DNA of 64,000 bases from Apoda limacodes (GCA_946406115.1 OX291561.1:8238273-8302272), one strand, 5' to 3'; positions 1-12,020 are shown, numbered from the stretch's first letter. The notes: generated from the sequence alone by a model not told the origin. Numbers and translations are program-made.

Positions 1-1034
1 CATATTTTTTGAGCGAATTGTGCTATTTTTATTGCATTTTAAAGGTGACGTGTCTCAATTAAGTATGGAATAAAATATCAGGCAAATGGTGAACGACGCT
101 CTAATGACAGGCTATTGCTCTTTTCATGAAATCTGTCAAATTTTAGAGTTACCACTTGTACCCAAAATTTAAATTGTGATGCACTTTTATTGGGACGAAA
201 CTTCTATTTATGTTTTATATGTATATAATTTGATAGTACGTGTGCAACAGGCTTTAGCCTATTATTTTAAAGCGCTTAGTGATTTTAATTCTATATTATT
301 ACTCGCCTGTAAACTTATCAATTCGTAATCAATAATTTTCCCTCCCCTTTGACCTTTTTCGCGTGACCACTTACCGTACCGATGTCCTACAATCTTGATA
401 CTTTACATTATATAAATTAAATATGTTTCAATCGGAGTTTTAAAGGTTTTTTTAATAGTTTCGAACGAAATTTGCAGGACGTGAGTGGTACTTCTAATCT
501 AAAGCTGGTATTTTTGCATTAATTTACCAAAGTTGCAATATATTGATCGGGCTTGAATTTTCTTTATCTCATCTATTTCTGATCTCAGAATTTGTCAAAA
601 GTTAAAAAACTCCGCTACATTATTGTTTCTTTTAAAACAAGCTATATTTATATATAAAAATGGTTTAACAATAATAATTTTCTGGCTATTTTCTATAAAT
701 GCCTAGTTTTTGACGTAAATAGCAACTATTGATCAGGCATTCCTCTTTACCTTGATGTTTTTTTACTCTGTCATTAACAGCAAAAACTTCACAATCGATA
801 ATTCTTGAAATGCGATTGTAATTAAAACCTATGCGGTGTACTTTAGGACAGGTGTAGCGGACAAGTAGGGAAACTCACATCTGCTACAAATAACCGGATT
901 AAGCTAATAAGTCATTTTGTGTAATACTTGGTAAAATATCGGATTGGTATTTTAGATTACATTTTCTGCGTGCCTACTGATGCTGATGGCTCCAGTTGGA
1001 ATATATAGAAATACTAAATAAATAGATATGGAGT
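1..1034. other. AT-rich intergenic stretch, nothing recognised
   Basis: No open frame of convincing composition, no repeat that I recognise and no paired splice signals were seen here. Confidence 0.5.
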
Positions 1035-1105
1035 AGAAGAGCTCGTGGCCCGGTTACATTCGCTTATCGGTGAAGATATGCGCCAGTCATTGGATGGGTG
1101 ACCGA
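1035..1105 (+). repeat. Repeat fragment with 5S rRNA-like core
   Basis: The stretch near 1083-1104 contains TTGGATGGGTGACCG, which matches the 3' half of 5S rRNA (the region following the internal promoter). The rest of 5S is absent, so this is a repeat carrying a 5S-derived module and not a 5S gene. It continues into unassigned sequence up to about 1260. Confidence 0.45.
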
Positions 1106-2171
1106 TTTATTGCAAACTTTGACAGTCGAACAGCTACTAGCTTGACAACGTCTACACATTCATACTAGGCAATCGCAGTGGAATATGCTCTAAGCCTTCT
1201 TTCTTTTTTAGGGAAGACCTGTGTCTCTGTAGTTGGGACTCCACCCCACCTAACGGTGTAAATTAAACATGTACCTACTAACTGAAAGTACTCAGAATAG
1301 GTTACTATCTAACACAGAAAAAAGGACAATGTTCAAAAATATTTGGGGCAAAAATTGTTGCATAAACTTTCCTTTTGTGGTTCTAAAAAAGGCCCGATAT
1401 CGAAAAAAAAAAGAGTATAAATTAGATTTTTCTCATAAGACTAATAAAATTTCTGAGTGAAACTGGCTAAAGAACTTGCTTTCTAATTATTTGTCCGGAT
1501 CATATTTTGCAACGACAATGCAATATTCAATAGTTTGCATTCATTTTAAAATAATTTTCAACTAAAAAAATTGCATCAAAAAAACTAAATCTTGAAGCTT
1601 TTAACAGTTAATTAAAAAATAATACAAACAAGACTAAAAAGTATAAAAAAAATCTTTTATACCTACCTTTTTCTTTCTCTCGGCCTTTATTTTAGCTTAT
1701 TCATAAAGGGCCGCATTGCTGACCACACTCTGATGGCCTAGAGCCGCCACGCTTTTAGCCATCATCAGCGCTGCCAGCCACGCAGTCATTACATACCACG
1801 CCAATAATGTACTATTACTTTTTCCATTTATAAAAAAGTAGAAAAAAATATATTTATTTTTTATTTTTTAACTTCAGTTTATGGTTATTGAATACATTAC
1901 TGCCTCAGCCGTTGTTTTTATCCCCTGTAGGAGATGACTTTGTTTAAAGAAAAGAGGCATAGGCCGCTACCACGCTGATCCAGGACGAATTGACAGACGG
2001 AATGGTAGCTAGTGGTCATTCTACTGTAACAATTTTCTAGCCGTCCTTACTTCTGTCTTACTTTAACTTAGCTTAGCTTAACGACTGCTATCATATGACA
2101 ACAGCCAGCAACTCACGACAATTAGACGTGGCCTTCGAAGCATGGAAGTACTCAGAAAAATGTGCGTCTAA
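1106..2171. other. Gene-free stretch
   Basis: The only open frame, at 1269-1460, is lysine- and asparagine-rich, as expected from AT-rich non-coding DNA. No domain is visible. Confidence 0.45.
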
Positions 2172-2219
2172 ACAGTCATCCATCCGTTAACAGACCACGT
2201 CCGACGTTGCTTAACTTCG
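2172..2219 (-). repeat. 5S rRNA-derived fragment, antisense
   Basis: The + strand reads CATCC...ACCACGTCCGACGTTGCTTAACTTCG, which is the reverse complement of the central to 3' part of 5S rRNA with roughly a quarter of positions changed. It has the same orientation as the 5S piece at 19439-19486. It is a decayed 5S-derived SINE or pseudogene fragment. Confidence 0.5.
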
Positions 2220-2298
2220 CCTAAATGTTACTGGGCTGCGACCTTCTCAGTGTTAACATATGTTGTTAATCTGTTGCATTATTTATTTATAGGTAAGA

Positions 2299-2478
2299 AT
2301 GGAGCCAGTGACAATAATTTACGCTTATGTGTTTGTGATTAAAGCGACTAAAGCGCAATGCGGTACCACGTTCAATGAAAAATTTAAATTCCTGGAAGTA
2401 TTGCCGCAGCGTAAGCTATTTTCCAGAAAAAAATGCATCAATTTTACTCAGAAATTTTATTTAAATACAAGTTGGTGA
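2299..2478 (+). CDS. Candidate small secreted protein or leader exon (weak)
   Basis: A 59-codon open frame starts at ATG 2299. Its N-terminus looks like a signal peptide: MEP, then a hydrophobic run VTIIYAYVFVI, then KATKA before QC, an AXA-type cleavage site around residues 19/20. After this come a second cysteine and a basic, phenylalanine-rich tail. A possible acceptor (TTTATTTATAG) lies just before the ATG. A good donor (GTAAGC) lies inside the frame at 2411, so the reading could instead be a first exon of 37 codons plus one base. I recognise no family. In AT-rich DNA a 59-codon frame is expected by chance, so the signal-peptide shape is the only real support. Confidence 0.15.
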   Translation: MEPVTIIYAYVFVIKATKAQCGTTFNEKFKFLEVLPQRKLFSRKKCINFTQKFYLNTSW

Positions 2479-4243
2479 AGCAAATGTTTTTTTTTGTTAA
2501 CAAGAATAGTCTACAACTGTCAACTTTGATTTTGATGGTCGTCACGTCACAGATGAAAATCCAGTTGCCACGTCTCGTGCCCAAGCGGGGAAGGCCTGTT
2601 CAAGCCAGTTAATAAGTGAACTGTAGCGCAAACACTGCAAATATTCAGACAGCCGGGGCAAGTGCATTGTCACCTCTAGTACGTAGTTATTGTATTCAAT
2701 GTTATATTTCTGGTTTTACATTCGGTTTTGAGTCTTGGTCAAAATTTTACGCAAAATATCCAAATATTAAGTCTGTAACTAAATATGTTCACGAGCTAGA
2801 AACTCGATAGACAGTTAAGGCCAGGGTTATAGGCTAGACCGCGAAAATACGCCGTTTTTGTGCAAATTTTGTGGCTTAACCATAGCAACTGAATCATTGA
2901 AAAAAATATATGTTATAAAACTTGCTTTTGTCTAGTGCATTACCTTACTGAATGATTTTCATTTATTGTATTTAATGCAATAAAAAATCTGGAAGTGACC
3001 GTTGTTTCAACACTTGTGCAAATTTTTAATGCGTGTTTTGCATTTGCTTGTCTGGAAAGTTGGTTAAATAATTAGAATAGCTTGTTATCTAGTGCATAGA
3101 CTCTAAGTTGTAGCGAAAAGTCAAAAAATGTGACTACAAAACGGTAATAACGTTAAATTCCATACAAAAAAATTAAAGTTTCAAGGCGTCATTACGGTGT
3201 AAATTACTTAAGAAGTATATAAAATAGTACTGTATATGAACAACATATATCTCATAGTAATGTTTATGACATTATCTAATGATTTATAGTACATTTACAT
3301 ACACAACGTTAGAATTACAGAAATTAGCTTTCTGGCCTATATCACCCTCTTAAATGACATCAATAGGGAAAGCCCTTTTGATACGGAACCCTAAACTCAC
3401 ATACACGAATGAAAGCATTCGTAAGTATCAAAAACAAATAACAACCAATAGATCTCTGTGTCAGAACGCCAAAAAGCGACATTCATTTCCGGTATGAAAA
3501 AGCCTTCTAGCACCTTCGTCGAAATAGGTTGACAGCCATCCAAAATTACAATTCCTTTCAACAAAAGCGGTTATTCTTAAAACCCGTACCAAAGTTCGTT
3601 CAGGACATTTTCAATCAATCATTCGAGTTCACTACATAATTAATACCTTGCCTTTAGCCGCTGGAATCACCACCACCCTATAGCAATTTGTCTACCTTGC
3701 CGTGAATAGCAGCTCTTATCAGACAATCATGGAAGTAGGGGTCCTACCCGAAACAATCAATATTTTACTGCCCCACCTTCGAATACGCATGCGTGGTACC
3801 ACTCACCTGGTGGTGGTGGTACAACCCCGTGAGTTGGTGAATACCAAGTTCACAAACCAAAATCCATTCTCGTGCCACCAGCCATGACAGAAACACTTAC
3901 GAGAAAAATCAGTCAAGTAGACCTTCGAGAAACAAGAAAATGTAAAAAGACATTCTATGGCTACCAAACCTTTCAACCTCCATGTAAGTTTCTTTTTTTT
4001 TTCGTCTACCGATTTAAAAGAAAAAAGTATTGATTATAGCAGGTTTAAAAAAAAACTACGCCCTGTCCCAAAATGTTACGTACGTCAAACGGAAAGTGTT
4101 ACGTGATAGCCATAAAACTTTTTTAGATTTAAATAATAGTTAAATAATAGAAAATAGTTAATCTATTTTCTAGTTAAACAAGTAAAAAATAACTAAAGTT
4201 ATTCATCATGCCAAAATATTAATACCTATTTTTTTCTTTGCAG
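2479..4243. other. Gene-free stretch
   Basis: A short piece at 3369-3396 (TACGGAACCCTAAA) is a terminal fragment of the CCAAGTGCGAGT/CGGAACCCTA repeat family. A GGT microsatellite-like run sits at about 3809-3821. Otherwise nothing is recognised. Confidence 0.4.
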
Positions 4244-4280
4244 GACCTCGTGTTCGTCTCAGGCGTGACGGTGAAATACG
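4244..4280 (+). other. Possible 37-nt microexon (weak)
   Basis: A strong acceptor (TTTTTTTCTTTGCAG) precedes 4244 and a strong donor (GTAAGA) follows 4280. The 37 bases are GC-richer than their surroundings and open in at least two frames. If joined to an exon ending at 2410 the frame stays open. Splice-like pairs of this quality do arise by chance in 64 kb. Confidence 0.15.
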
Positions 4281-6870
4281 GTAAGATTAAATTCAAGATT
4301 TAGCTTTTATTTACGGTTAATTTGATTAGTAATCTATGGCTCACAGGTGAAGTGTAAAGTACACTAGAGGCGTGTATCACATTTCTGTGTCCACGAGATT
4401 GAATAAATACGCTTTGTAAACACTCAAGCTATTTGAATAATGGCTCACCTATCCGAATTACACGATGATAATACGGTTCCACTGCGGCGTCTTTTATGCG
4501 CAAGGAATATAACTATTTTTATTTTTTTATTTCAAATGACAAAGGTTGGATAACGATTTTTAAAAAAATTATAATTTAAAAACGATGAACTAATAAGACA
4601 GATGATAAAGTTGTAAGTAATTTTAAACTTATTTTTTACATTTATACACTTTTTATGTAGTTTTCATTGTAAGTAAATTTTAATGAAAATGTTTTGTTTA
4701 ATAAAAAAAATAATGAAGTTAAAATATTTAACAATTCATTAATATTGTGAGCAAAACTTTTATACCAAATTAAAATAAAATATATATTATATTTCATTCC
4801 TTTTTATCAGGGGACGGAATTAGGTAGTGTGATTTAAAGAGTAACTTGGAATGGAATAACCTCAAATCCCAGAATGTTTTTGTTTTTTTGTATTATTATT
4901 ATTTTTTATCTGAGATATCGGAAAAAGCCACAAAAACCATCACAGTAAGACTTAAAATAGCACCTAAAGAAAAGTACTATTGGTAATAAATTACGGTTTC
5001 TCTGCATTCAGAAAATTCCCGGAATGTCCATGTTGATATCAAAATTTTGGCTGCTAGTACAAAAATTACAGTACCTCATTCCAACCCCCAATTAAATAAC
5101 CTAAAAACAAATAAAAAACCTAACAGGATACATTAATTTAAGCATAGGGTTACTAATTATCTCACGCTATTTAAAGTATACAAACAAATAAACTTAACCT
5201 ACTACGCAAATCCTAAAAAGAAATAAAAAAAAAAAATAGAAAAAGACAATAAAAGCGCAAAACGGAAACCGCACCTTAAACCATTGCCCAAACAAATTTG
5301 ATGTAATTTGATAGAAGTCGAGGGTATTAGGCTTATGCTTTCTGATGTTTATCGACATTTGATAGCGATCATTAATTTTGTATTTTCTTTATTGCTTTCT
5401 TTAGGGGATAAGTTTCGCGTGACGGAGTAATTTTTTAAATTACAATGGCTATCAGTCAACATGTTTGTATTGTTACATTCAAATTTAAGTAAGTTTATTT
5501 AAGCCCCCTTTCTTTTACAAATTAATTACAAACAATCTTTTTACAAAACATTAAATGAGAATGTCAAACGGTGTCTGTCGTATAAGTAACTAGTTTTCGG
5601 CAGCGGCTCCGCTCGCCCTAAAGGTTATCGGTGCGAGATTCTTACGGCAACTCCTTAAATGTACAAAAAAAAAGTTTGCTATAGCTATAGTATTGCGGTA
5701 AAATGCGTTGCGATATTTTACGGCGTAGACTAGGACACCAAAGTTTTACATTAACGCGAGCGTAGCGAGTGCGAAATTTTTCGATTCTGATAGGTATCAA
5801 TCAATCAATGCTTAAGTGTGTGCACAATAATTTTCACTTACGCATGATGTTGTTATAGTAATCATTCATTAGTAAAATTTAAAAAATTCAAGAGAATTTT
5901 TCCTTACTGCTAACGTAATGATTATTTTATTGTACCTATAAACCTTTATGATTACTACGATGTTGTATGAAAACCTAGTAATTCTTGCCTTTATTATTAC
6001 AGATTTAAAAAATGTTTTTTTTCTTACAATTACAATTCAATATTCTATAACATTATCCTTCAGTTGTGTGATACCGTAAATATGCGCACAACTGCAGCAG
6101 GATCTACATTCACATTCCTATGAATACTCAGTAGCGCCAACTCCGTAAGACGTTGGTTCAAAATTGTGTTCCTTAAATAACCAAATGAATGACTGACTCG
6201 CTCGCTTTTCTTTCTTTTTTTAATTATTTTTGAGCCTTCTTTCGAAGCTCTGAAAGTCTGTTGGAAATTAGATCCATTTAGCCTGACATAAACATGCCAT
6301 CACGCCAATAATGGCGCCAAAAAACTTAATTTGTCAGAGCGTTAATTGAATTTTCACAACTTTGCTCACCGTTACTTGCTCTTTGTTTTGAGTTCATTCT
6401 CTATATGTCTTCGATGCATAATTTTTGACAGGTCTTCATAACACTACTGAAAGTCGTCGAATCCTACCAGACTTTTTTAAAAATTTAACAAGCAAAAACA
6501 CGTCTCCATTGTTTAAATTCGCACTTAACCCCCTTGACTCGCTCGGCCGACAACCAGGGTTGCCAGGTATTTGATATTGCACTCTCTTGTTCGGTGTTCG
6601 TTATTACAAAAATATCGAAATAGTAGTGGTTTTGTTTTTATTTTACCCATTTGTAAGTTAAAATCGATTTTTCTGCATTAAACTCTGCAAATTAGCCTTA
6701 AATGCAAAGGTATCATTAATATTTTGCTTCTAAGGTAAGTAAAATGGCGTAATAATAATACAAATCAGTATTATTGTTTGAACCTAGTGTTTTGATTCAA
6801 TGTAGTTTAGGATCCGTTAAGGTAAGTATAATTAGGTACTAACACCGTAGAAAATTAGATTTTCCTTTGT
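4281..6870. other. Gene-free stretch with a repeat remnant
   Basis: Apart from the fragment at 5586-5660, the stretch is AT-rich and unassigned. Two donor-like sequences (AAGGTAAGTA) lie at about 6731 and 6822, just upstream of the CpG-rich block at 6871. Confidence 0.4.
5586..5660 (+). repeat. Fragment of a dispersed lepidopteran repeat
   Basis: It ends in TTCTTACGGCAACTCC after a GC-rich stretch, matching TACTTACGGCAACTCC at 43781-43797 inside the better preserved copy at 43730-44145. Confidence 0.4.
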
Positions 6871-7202
6871 TTGCTATTAAGTTCATCTGGCAACCTTGCC
6901 GACAACGCGAGGCTTGCGTGCGGCACTTGTACGTTCGGCGACACGAGCCGATCGCGGCACCCGCCGAAAGTAAACCATAAGGGGCCGACCGACGCAACGC
7001 GAGTGTTTCGGCATAAGCAAAGTAGTAGTTTAATACACAGATCCTTGTCTGTCCGAGTCAGTCCGGGGCGACAACGACGGTGGCGCGGAGACAAGGTTCG
7101 AATGTGCCGAAAAAGTGCATCTGATATTTGAAATTTCAAAGATTTCGGGGGGGATACGACACCCAAATCCCCCCTCTGTATACGCGCATGACCACTTTGC
7201 AA
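6871..7202. promoter_or_regulatory. CpG-rich block, candidate promoter or non-coding first exon
   Basis: About 330 bases are rich in C, G and CpG while the flanks are strongly AT-rich. Long overlapping open frames exist on both strands, but that is what GC-rich sequence produces, and none resembles a known protein. TCAGTC at 7058-7063 fits the insect initiator. At the expected downstream spacing (7087-7092) lies GGAGAC, a partial DPE. A donor-like CAAGGTTCG follows at about 7095. The assignment is inference. A GC-rich transposon remnant is the main alternative. Confidence 0.25.
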
Positions 7203-7250
7203 CTAATAAATCTACCTGCACAATCCTAACTTAATTCTCATAGTTCACCT

Positions 7251-7520
7251 AGGACTGGCAAAGGGGTTAAGCATCCTATCCCTGGTCTTTTGATTTTACC
7301 AGGTATTGCTTTAAAGCAGGTAATTTACGACTTTTGGGACCATCTGTATTCCACTTTAGTTCATAGTTCAGATTCACTGCATCAGAAGCAGTTTTGCGGT
7401 GACAGGCTCACCACCTTTCACGCAGGACCAAAGTAGTTAGAGAAAAGAGGTTATCCCCCACCTTATGATGTGGGTGTCCATCCAGCTATCAGTTACCCTC
7501 TTCTGGGTAATAGAACCATA
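7251..7520 (+). repeat. Dispersed repeat, copy 1
   Basis: Shares a 3' section (ATCCAGC.A...AGTTACCCTTCTGGG, then AAGATATA) with 34084-34290, and a middle section (GCAGTTTTGCGGTGACAGGCTCAC) with about 30360-30400. Three related copies in one window show that it is interspersed. The class is not recognised. Confidence 0.45.
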
Positions 7521-7564
7521 AAGATATACATACATATACCAAGTTAAATATCTTGTATATGTCT

Positions 7565-7880
7565 TTTTTAACCTTATCAGCCTTATTCGTCCCCACTGTT
7601 GGGGCACGGCCTACCCTCAGCGAGGGTGATTCGGGCCATAGTCCACACGCAGGCCCATACGTATTGTGTGCTTCACATACGTCTTTTTTTTTGTTTGACG
7701 TATGCAGGTTTCCTCACGATGTTTTCCTTCACCGAAAAGTCAGTGGTGTGAATAATCATTGTACTTGAAAAATTAAGAAAAAGACTAATTGTTTGGTACA
7801 CGCCGGACTTGAACCTCCGCCACATATGACACAAGCTGAAATCGAAACCTCTCGGCCATCACCGGCACACTTATCCAAAA
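7565..7880 (-). mobile_element. tRNA-derived SINE
   Basis: Read on the - strand, the right end forms a tRNA-like head with an A box TGGCCGAGAGG (7848-7858) and a B box GGTTCAAGTCC (7805-7815). The body continues leftwards through the conserved GAAGGAAAACATCGTGAGG and ends near 7565. The head resembles a serine-type tRNA. A body fragment of the same family recurs at 63650-63712. Confidence 0.6.
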
Positions 7881-8208
7881 ATGTTTATTATTTATTCTAT
7901 TATATTTCTATAACCCTTTTTCCGTTATTGTATGTATTTGTGGTCGTATTAGGTTTTGATATCATAGGAGCATGAGCGGCACCGCGTCTAAAAGCTAGCA
8001 ATTAAATTAAATAGGTATAGATAAATATTCTTGTTGTGTAGGTTTTCGTTTCCTTATGCCTTACTTAATTTAACTTAATGACAAAGTCGCAATGTTCGTT
8101 CCTGTTCAAGTGAAAACATGTTATAAAAATAATTATAAATAATTATAATTATAGTTTTACGGACGTAAGGCACGGCGTACTCGACTTATTACAAATAATA
8201 CTACAGAC

Positions 8209-8470
8209 ACCGTAGCTTAGTGGGTAATGACTTGTCTGCTGAACCAAGGGGCGGGGATACGTTCCCCGTACACGACGATCATTCATGTGATAAACGATTG
8301 TTTTAGTCTTGAGTCTGGGCGTTTTCTATGTATAATATGTATGTATTTACAGCAAAAAAAAAGGATTTATGTATTTGTATCCGTTGTCTGGTATCCATAA
8401 TACCAGCCTTGCTTAGTTTGGCAGATGCCGTTGTGTGAAATGTCCAAAATATTATTATTATATAAATATC
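8209..8470 (+). mobile_element. tRNA-derived SINE with variant head
   Basis: The head carries an A box-like GTAGCTTAGTGGGTAATG at 8211-8228. The body (GTCTTGAGTCTGGG, then TTTGTATCCGTTGTCTGG, then CCGTTGTGTG.AATGTCC) is the same as in the SINEs at 13519, 29901 and 30428, but the tRNA-like head differs. It ends in a TAT-rich tail. Confidence 0.6.
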
Positions 8471-8748
8471 CAATTGATATTTATTATATTTATATAGACT
8501 TAAAATTCTTGCCTTCAAAAAAATTACAGTTCTGGTATGTTAAGGAATAGTCTGCCTTTTTTAAAATAAATACATATGTACATTTTAATAACAGCAACTA
8601 CATAATCATTTCATATAACATTTATGCATATGACGACTGTAGCGGCATTACATTGCATAGAGTTAAAGATCTTAGGTTCTTTACCGATAAGAGCATCAAA
8701 CAAAATTCTTTTTGCGTGTTATTAAAGTTGTCTAGGTTCTGGTGTACT

Positions 8749-9100
8749 GTGCCCATAAAGTGCGATAGACATGTACTCATAATGTTTGTCCCCATAAAAT
8801 TGCGGTAGTCACATACCCATGATGTTTGTGTCCATAATAAGCGGTAGACACGTACCCATGATATTTTTTTTTTTTTTTATTTATTTATTTAATAAACATT
8901 TTACATAGTTTATATCTGCCAAACTGCATAGCACATATTTGCATATAACAGCATATATATGTGCCCATAAAGTATGGTAGACACGTACCCCTGTTGTTTG
9001 TGCCTAGAAAGTGCGGTAGACACGTAACCCATGATGTTTTTAGGCACATACCCTTGATATTTGTGCTTATTAAGTGTGGTAGGCACAAATTCATGACGTG
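8749..9100 (+). repeat. Minisatellite, 39-40 bp unit, interrupted
   Basis: Units begin with GTGCCCATAAAGTGCGGTAG and end with CATGATGTTT, starting at 8749, 8788, 8828, 8961 and 9000, with a partial unit at about 9040 and a diverged one at 9062. Spacing is 39-40 bases. The array is split between the third and fourth units by an insertion at 8867-8960. Confidence 0.75.
8867..8960 (-). mobile_element. Short poly-A-tailed retro-insertion in the minisatellite
   Basis: On the - strand the insert ends in AATAAATAAATAAA followed by a run of A, the mark of a retrotransposed 3' end. It begins abruptly within the repeat array. At under 100 bases it must be severely 5'-truncated, and the source is not recognised. 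Confidence 0.45.
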
Positions 9101-9960
9101 TACATGATACATACATACTTGATGGAAGAACATGGAAGGTGGAGTGAGCGTTATTTATTCGCCTTAGCAATTCACGTCTTTATGTATCTGACCACCCCTT
9201 CAGGAATGAGTGGTTTGAAAAATAATCTAAAAAGCTAACGAATAGAACAACTAAAATAATTTAAAAATATAAGTAATAAATCTCAAAATCGTCAAAAGTT
9301 TTTGAAAATAATTTTGCCTAAAAACTAAAAATTACTTTCTGTATAAACTTCTTCACTTTCTTTCAAAATCAACTTCTCGCCGCGGATGGTTGACACTTGC
9401 TATACCTAGCACAATGATTATTTATTTAAACTTCTTAGCCATATATTAATATGATAAATATTTAGACAATAAGTAAAATAACTGACCTGTCCTACCATAC
9501 AATATATAGTTGGTAAGACATTCTAATTTTATAATTTTAAAGATACTTAAAACGTGATTGAGTGGTCTTAGCATTAGGTAATCAAATAACAGCTGTGTGC
9601 TTTAATATCTACTGCTACAGCTGGAGATATTTAAAAATATTGTAAAAACAGACTAAATTACTGTCTCGATTGTCAAAGATTATACATTATTCATGGACAC
9701 TGCAGAACGGAAACTTTAAATACCTTGACCAAGTTAATACCAGTCGATACTTAGTAAAATACTTACTTCATTCTACCGGACGCTTACGTACCCAATATTT
9801 TTCGAAAAAAAATGCCAGTCACTTAAAACTCTGTGCTAGTGTTTTAAAAGAATCATTAATTTTGATTTAATTGTTTTTTTTTCTGTTGTTTCCCAAGTTA
9901 TTTCAAGTAATTTGAACTTTTAAATAACTTTCCTAGCTTATTATAAGTCTGATAACTAAT
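9101..9960. other. Gene-free AT-rich stretch
   Basis: No repeat, domain or splice structure was recognised. Confidence 0.4.
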
Positions 9961-9962
9961 TA

Positions 9963-9964
<2 letters not shown>

Positions 9965-10014
<50 letters not shown>
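9965..10014. repeat. TA dinucleotide microsatellite
   Basis: About 24 uninterrupted TA units. It directly abuts the degenerate repeat cluster starting at 10015. Confidence 0.9.
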
Positions 10015-10017
<3 letters not shown>

Positions 10018-11570
10018 ATATTACATTTTAACCAAGAAAATAGTTAGGTTAACCCTTGTTCTTTTTAGTGTTACAATAAAGACACATATCGTTTAACATT
10101 ATTGAAGCTCTCAGTACTCAGGGCTATACCTTTTATATAAAAACAATTCAATATTATTTACACAGCATACGAACTATAATTTCTATGCAATATTACACTG
10201 TAACCATAAAAAATAATTCTTTGTAAAAAAAATAACTCTGTTTTTTGTACTGAGCAACACATTCACTTATTGGTTTGCATTACTGTGGCTCTTAGATCAC
10301 AGGGCCATGTTCAATAACTGCAATAAGAAGATTGACACAAATTTTACGAATAATATATGTATTCCATAGTAGAGCAAACCTTGGGTAGTCGGTGATAGTT
10401 TATTAATGTTATAAAGATTATTATGTGAGACAAATTATTAATTTTTAATAACAGAACATGGAAGAGGATAATATAATGCCTTATGTTACAACTCGCTAGC
10501 TTAAGAAGTAACGTTTATATATTATGTAAAATGTTTTGACGTGACAACGTCTTATAAATTGGTTTGCCGGGTGACACTTCAAGAAACTGCGTTACGCTCC
10601 GCTCACGTTATGCGCTCACAATGAGAGCGAGTGAGAGGCACGCGCCCGCCTAAGAGCGAGAGAGACAGACATAAAATCATTGTCACGTAAAACTTTCGCC
10701 CGTATACCGACTTTACAGGCAACCATTTTTTTTTTATTTGCTCAATAATAAACCAGGTCAAACTGTGACACTTGACTTATCATAGTTTATATACTTTCAA
10801 CACAAGCCCTACAGAAAACAAGATAGAAACTTTTGCAATTTTTTTTCTATAGAATAACAAGCAAACCCTTACCTTATCATTAGTATGTTTACGTTTTCCG
10901 ATTATTGTAAGGAAATAATTCAAAATCTATTTTTCTTTGATAAAACCACTTTGCGCGCAAAATTCTGAACACACAATAACAACCAGTTTTGGAGTTGCTA
11001 GTTTCTGCAGAAGCGTTCAGAACTATCTATGGCGTACAATTATTTTTGTTGCTTATTGTTTGCACCATCTATTAACAAGGTTAAGAAACGAGGAAACAGT
11101 GAAATAACTTTGCTGCAAAATATATTTGCAGTCTCACCTAATTACTACATATCGGCGTATTGCCAAGTTAATATATAACCTACACTATAAGCAAAACAAA
11201 TCTTTTTACTTTTTTCTATTTTGTGGTCAGCAACACTGTTACTAACCGATTGAAATTATGGAGGAACATACTCCATAATAACAACTCGAAAATTCATAAT
11301 CATTTCACATAACACGAGCTATTATTTCTAGATAATATTATATTTAGAAAAATAGAATATTTAGAAAATATATTATATATAAATATAATATTACTCTGTA
11401 ACCAAAAAATGCTTTAACTCGTATTTTTATTTTATTAAGCTTATCGATTGACATCATAGTGGCTTTGAGTTCCCAAGGCTATATTCCATAATAACAATTC
11501 CAAGATTGATTACACAGCATATGAACTATAGTTAGATACTTTTACAATAAAAATAATTCCAAACACAGCT
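10015..11570 (+). repeat. Cluster of degenerate repeats sharing GCAATATTAC/ACACAGCATA
   Basis: GCAATATTAC...TAACCA starts at 10015 and 10187 (172 bases apart), and a diverged match (ATAATATTACTCTGTAACCA) lies near 11386. ACAGCATACGAACTATA at about 10163 recurs as ACAGCATATGAACTATA at about 11516, and more loosely at about 11290. These look like old tandem or duplicated units broken by other insertions. Confidence 0.5.
10534..10725 (+). mobile_element. Short dispersed element, copy A (inverted copy at 49813)
   Basis: This stretch runs from TTTTGACGTGACAACG through TTACGCTCCGCTCACG and GAGAGCGAGTGAGAGG to GACTTTACAGGCAACCA. It is nearly identical to the reverse complement of 49813-50026, which has about 20 extra bases in two places. 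ACGTGACAA near the left end has its complement TTGTCACGT at 10680-10688, so the part between may be a TIR-bearing unit. Confidence 0.65.
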
Positions 11571-11825
11571 ACCATGTAATTATTTATTTGTAAGTTGTGA
11601 CTTACGGTAATTTATTACTTCAATAAAATACTTTATACTTCATTGTGGGTGGAATGAGTTGTGCCATACCGTGCTACACGGAACCTTCTACCTTCGTTTC
11701 TTTATTGATTACTTTTATTACATTTTATGATATGCTGTTTTTATGTGGTATCATTTGAAATACTTAACTAATTGTTGTTTCGTTTTTTTTCTGCCATCGC
11801 CCGCCTTAGCAGAGTTCATCTTCAC

Positions 11826-12020
11826 TCCTAAAAAATGGTCACACTCGAGGCTTTCTCCCTCGAATGCTTAAGTTATGGAATGAGCTGTCTGTCGAGATTT
11901 TCCCTAAGGATTACAGACTGTCTCAAGAATGGAGTGATTAGATTTTCAAAGGGTAGGCAATGTGTCAGTAATGCCTCTAGTGTTGCAAGACGGCAAATTT
12001 GTATGTCACCATGGTGTTGA
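11826..12020 (+). mobile_element. Non-LTR retrotransposon 3' ORF fragment
   Basis: Conceptual translation gives ...LKLWNELSVEIFPKDYRL... and IFKGRQCVSNASSVA. This matches the C-terminal end of the LINE at 24983-25639 (RLWNELPAKVFSKDY, FLKGRQRASDALGVA). It carries an in-frame stop and is only about 65 codons long, a dead fragment. Confidence 0.6.

Noticed and set aside
6855..7221. Overlapping open frames on both strands (115, 86 and 63 codons)
   Set aside because: Long frames on both strands follow from high GC content. No domain or consistent codon pattern was seen.
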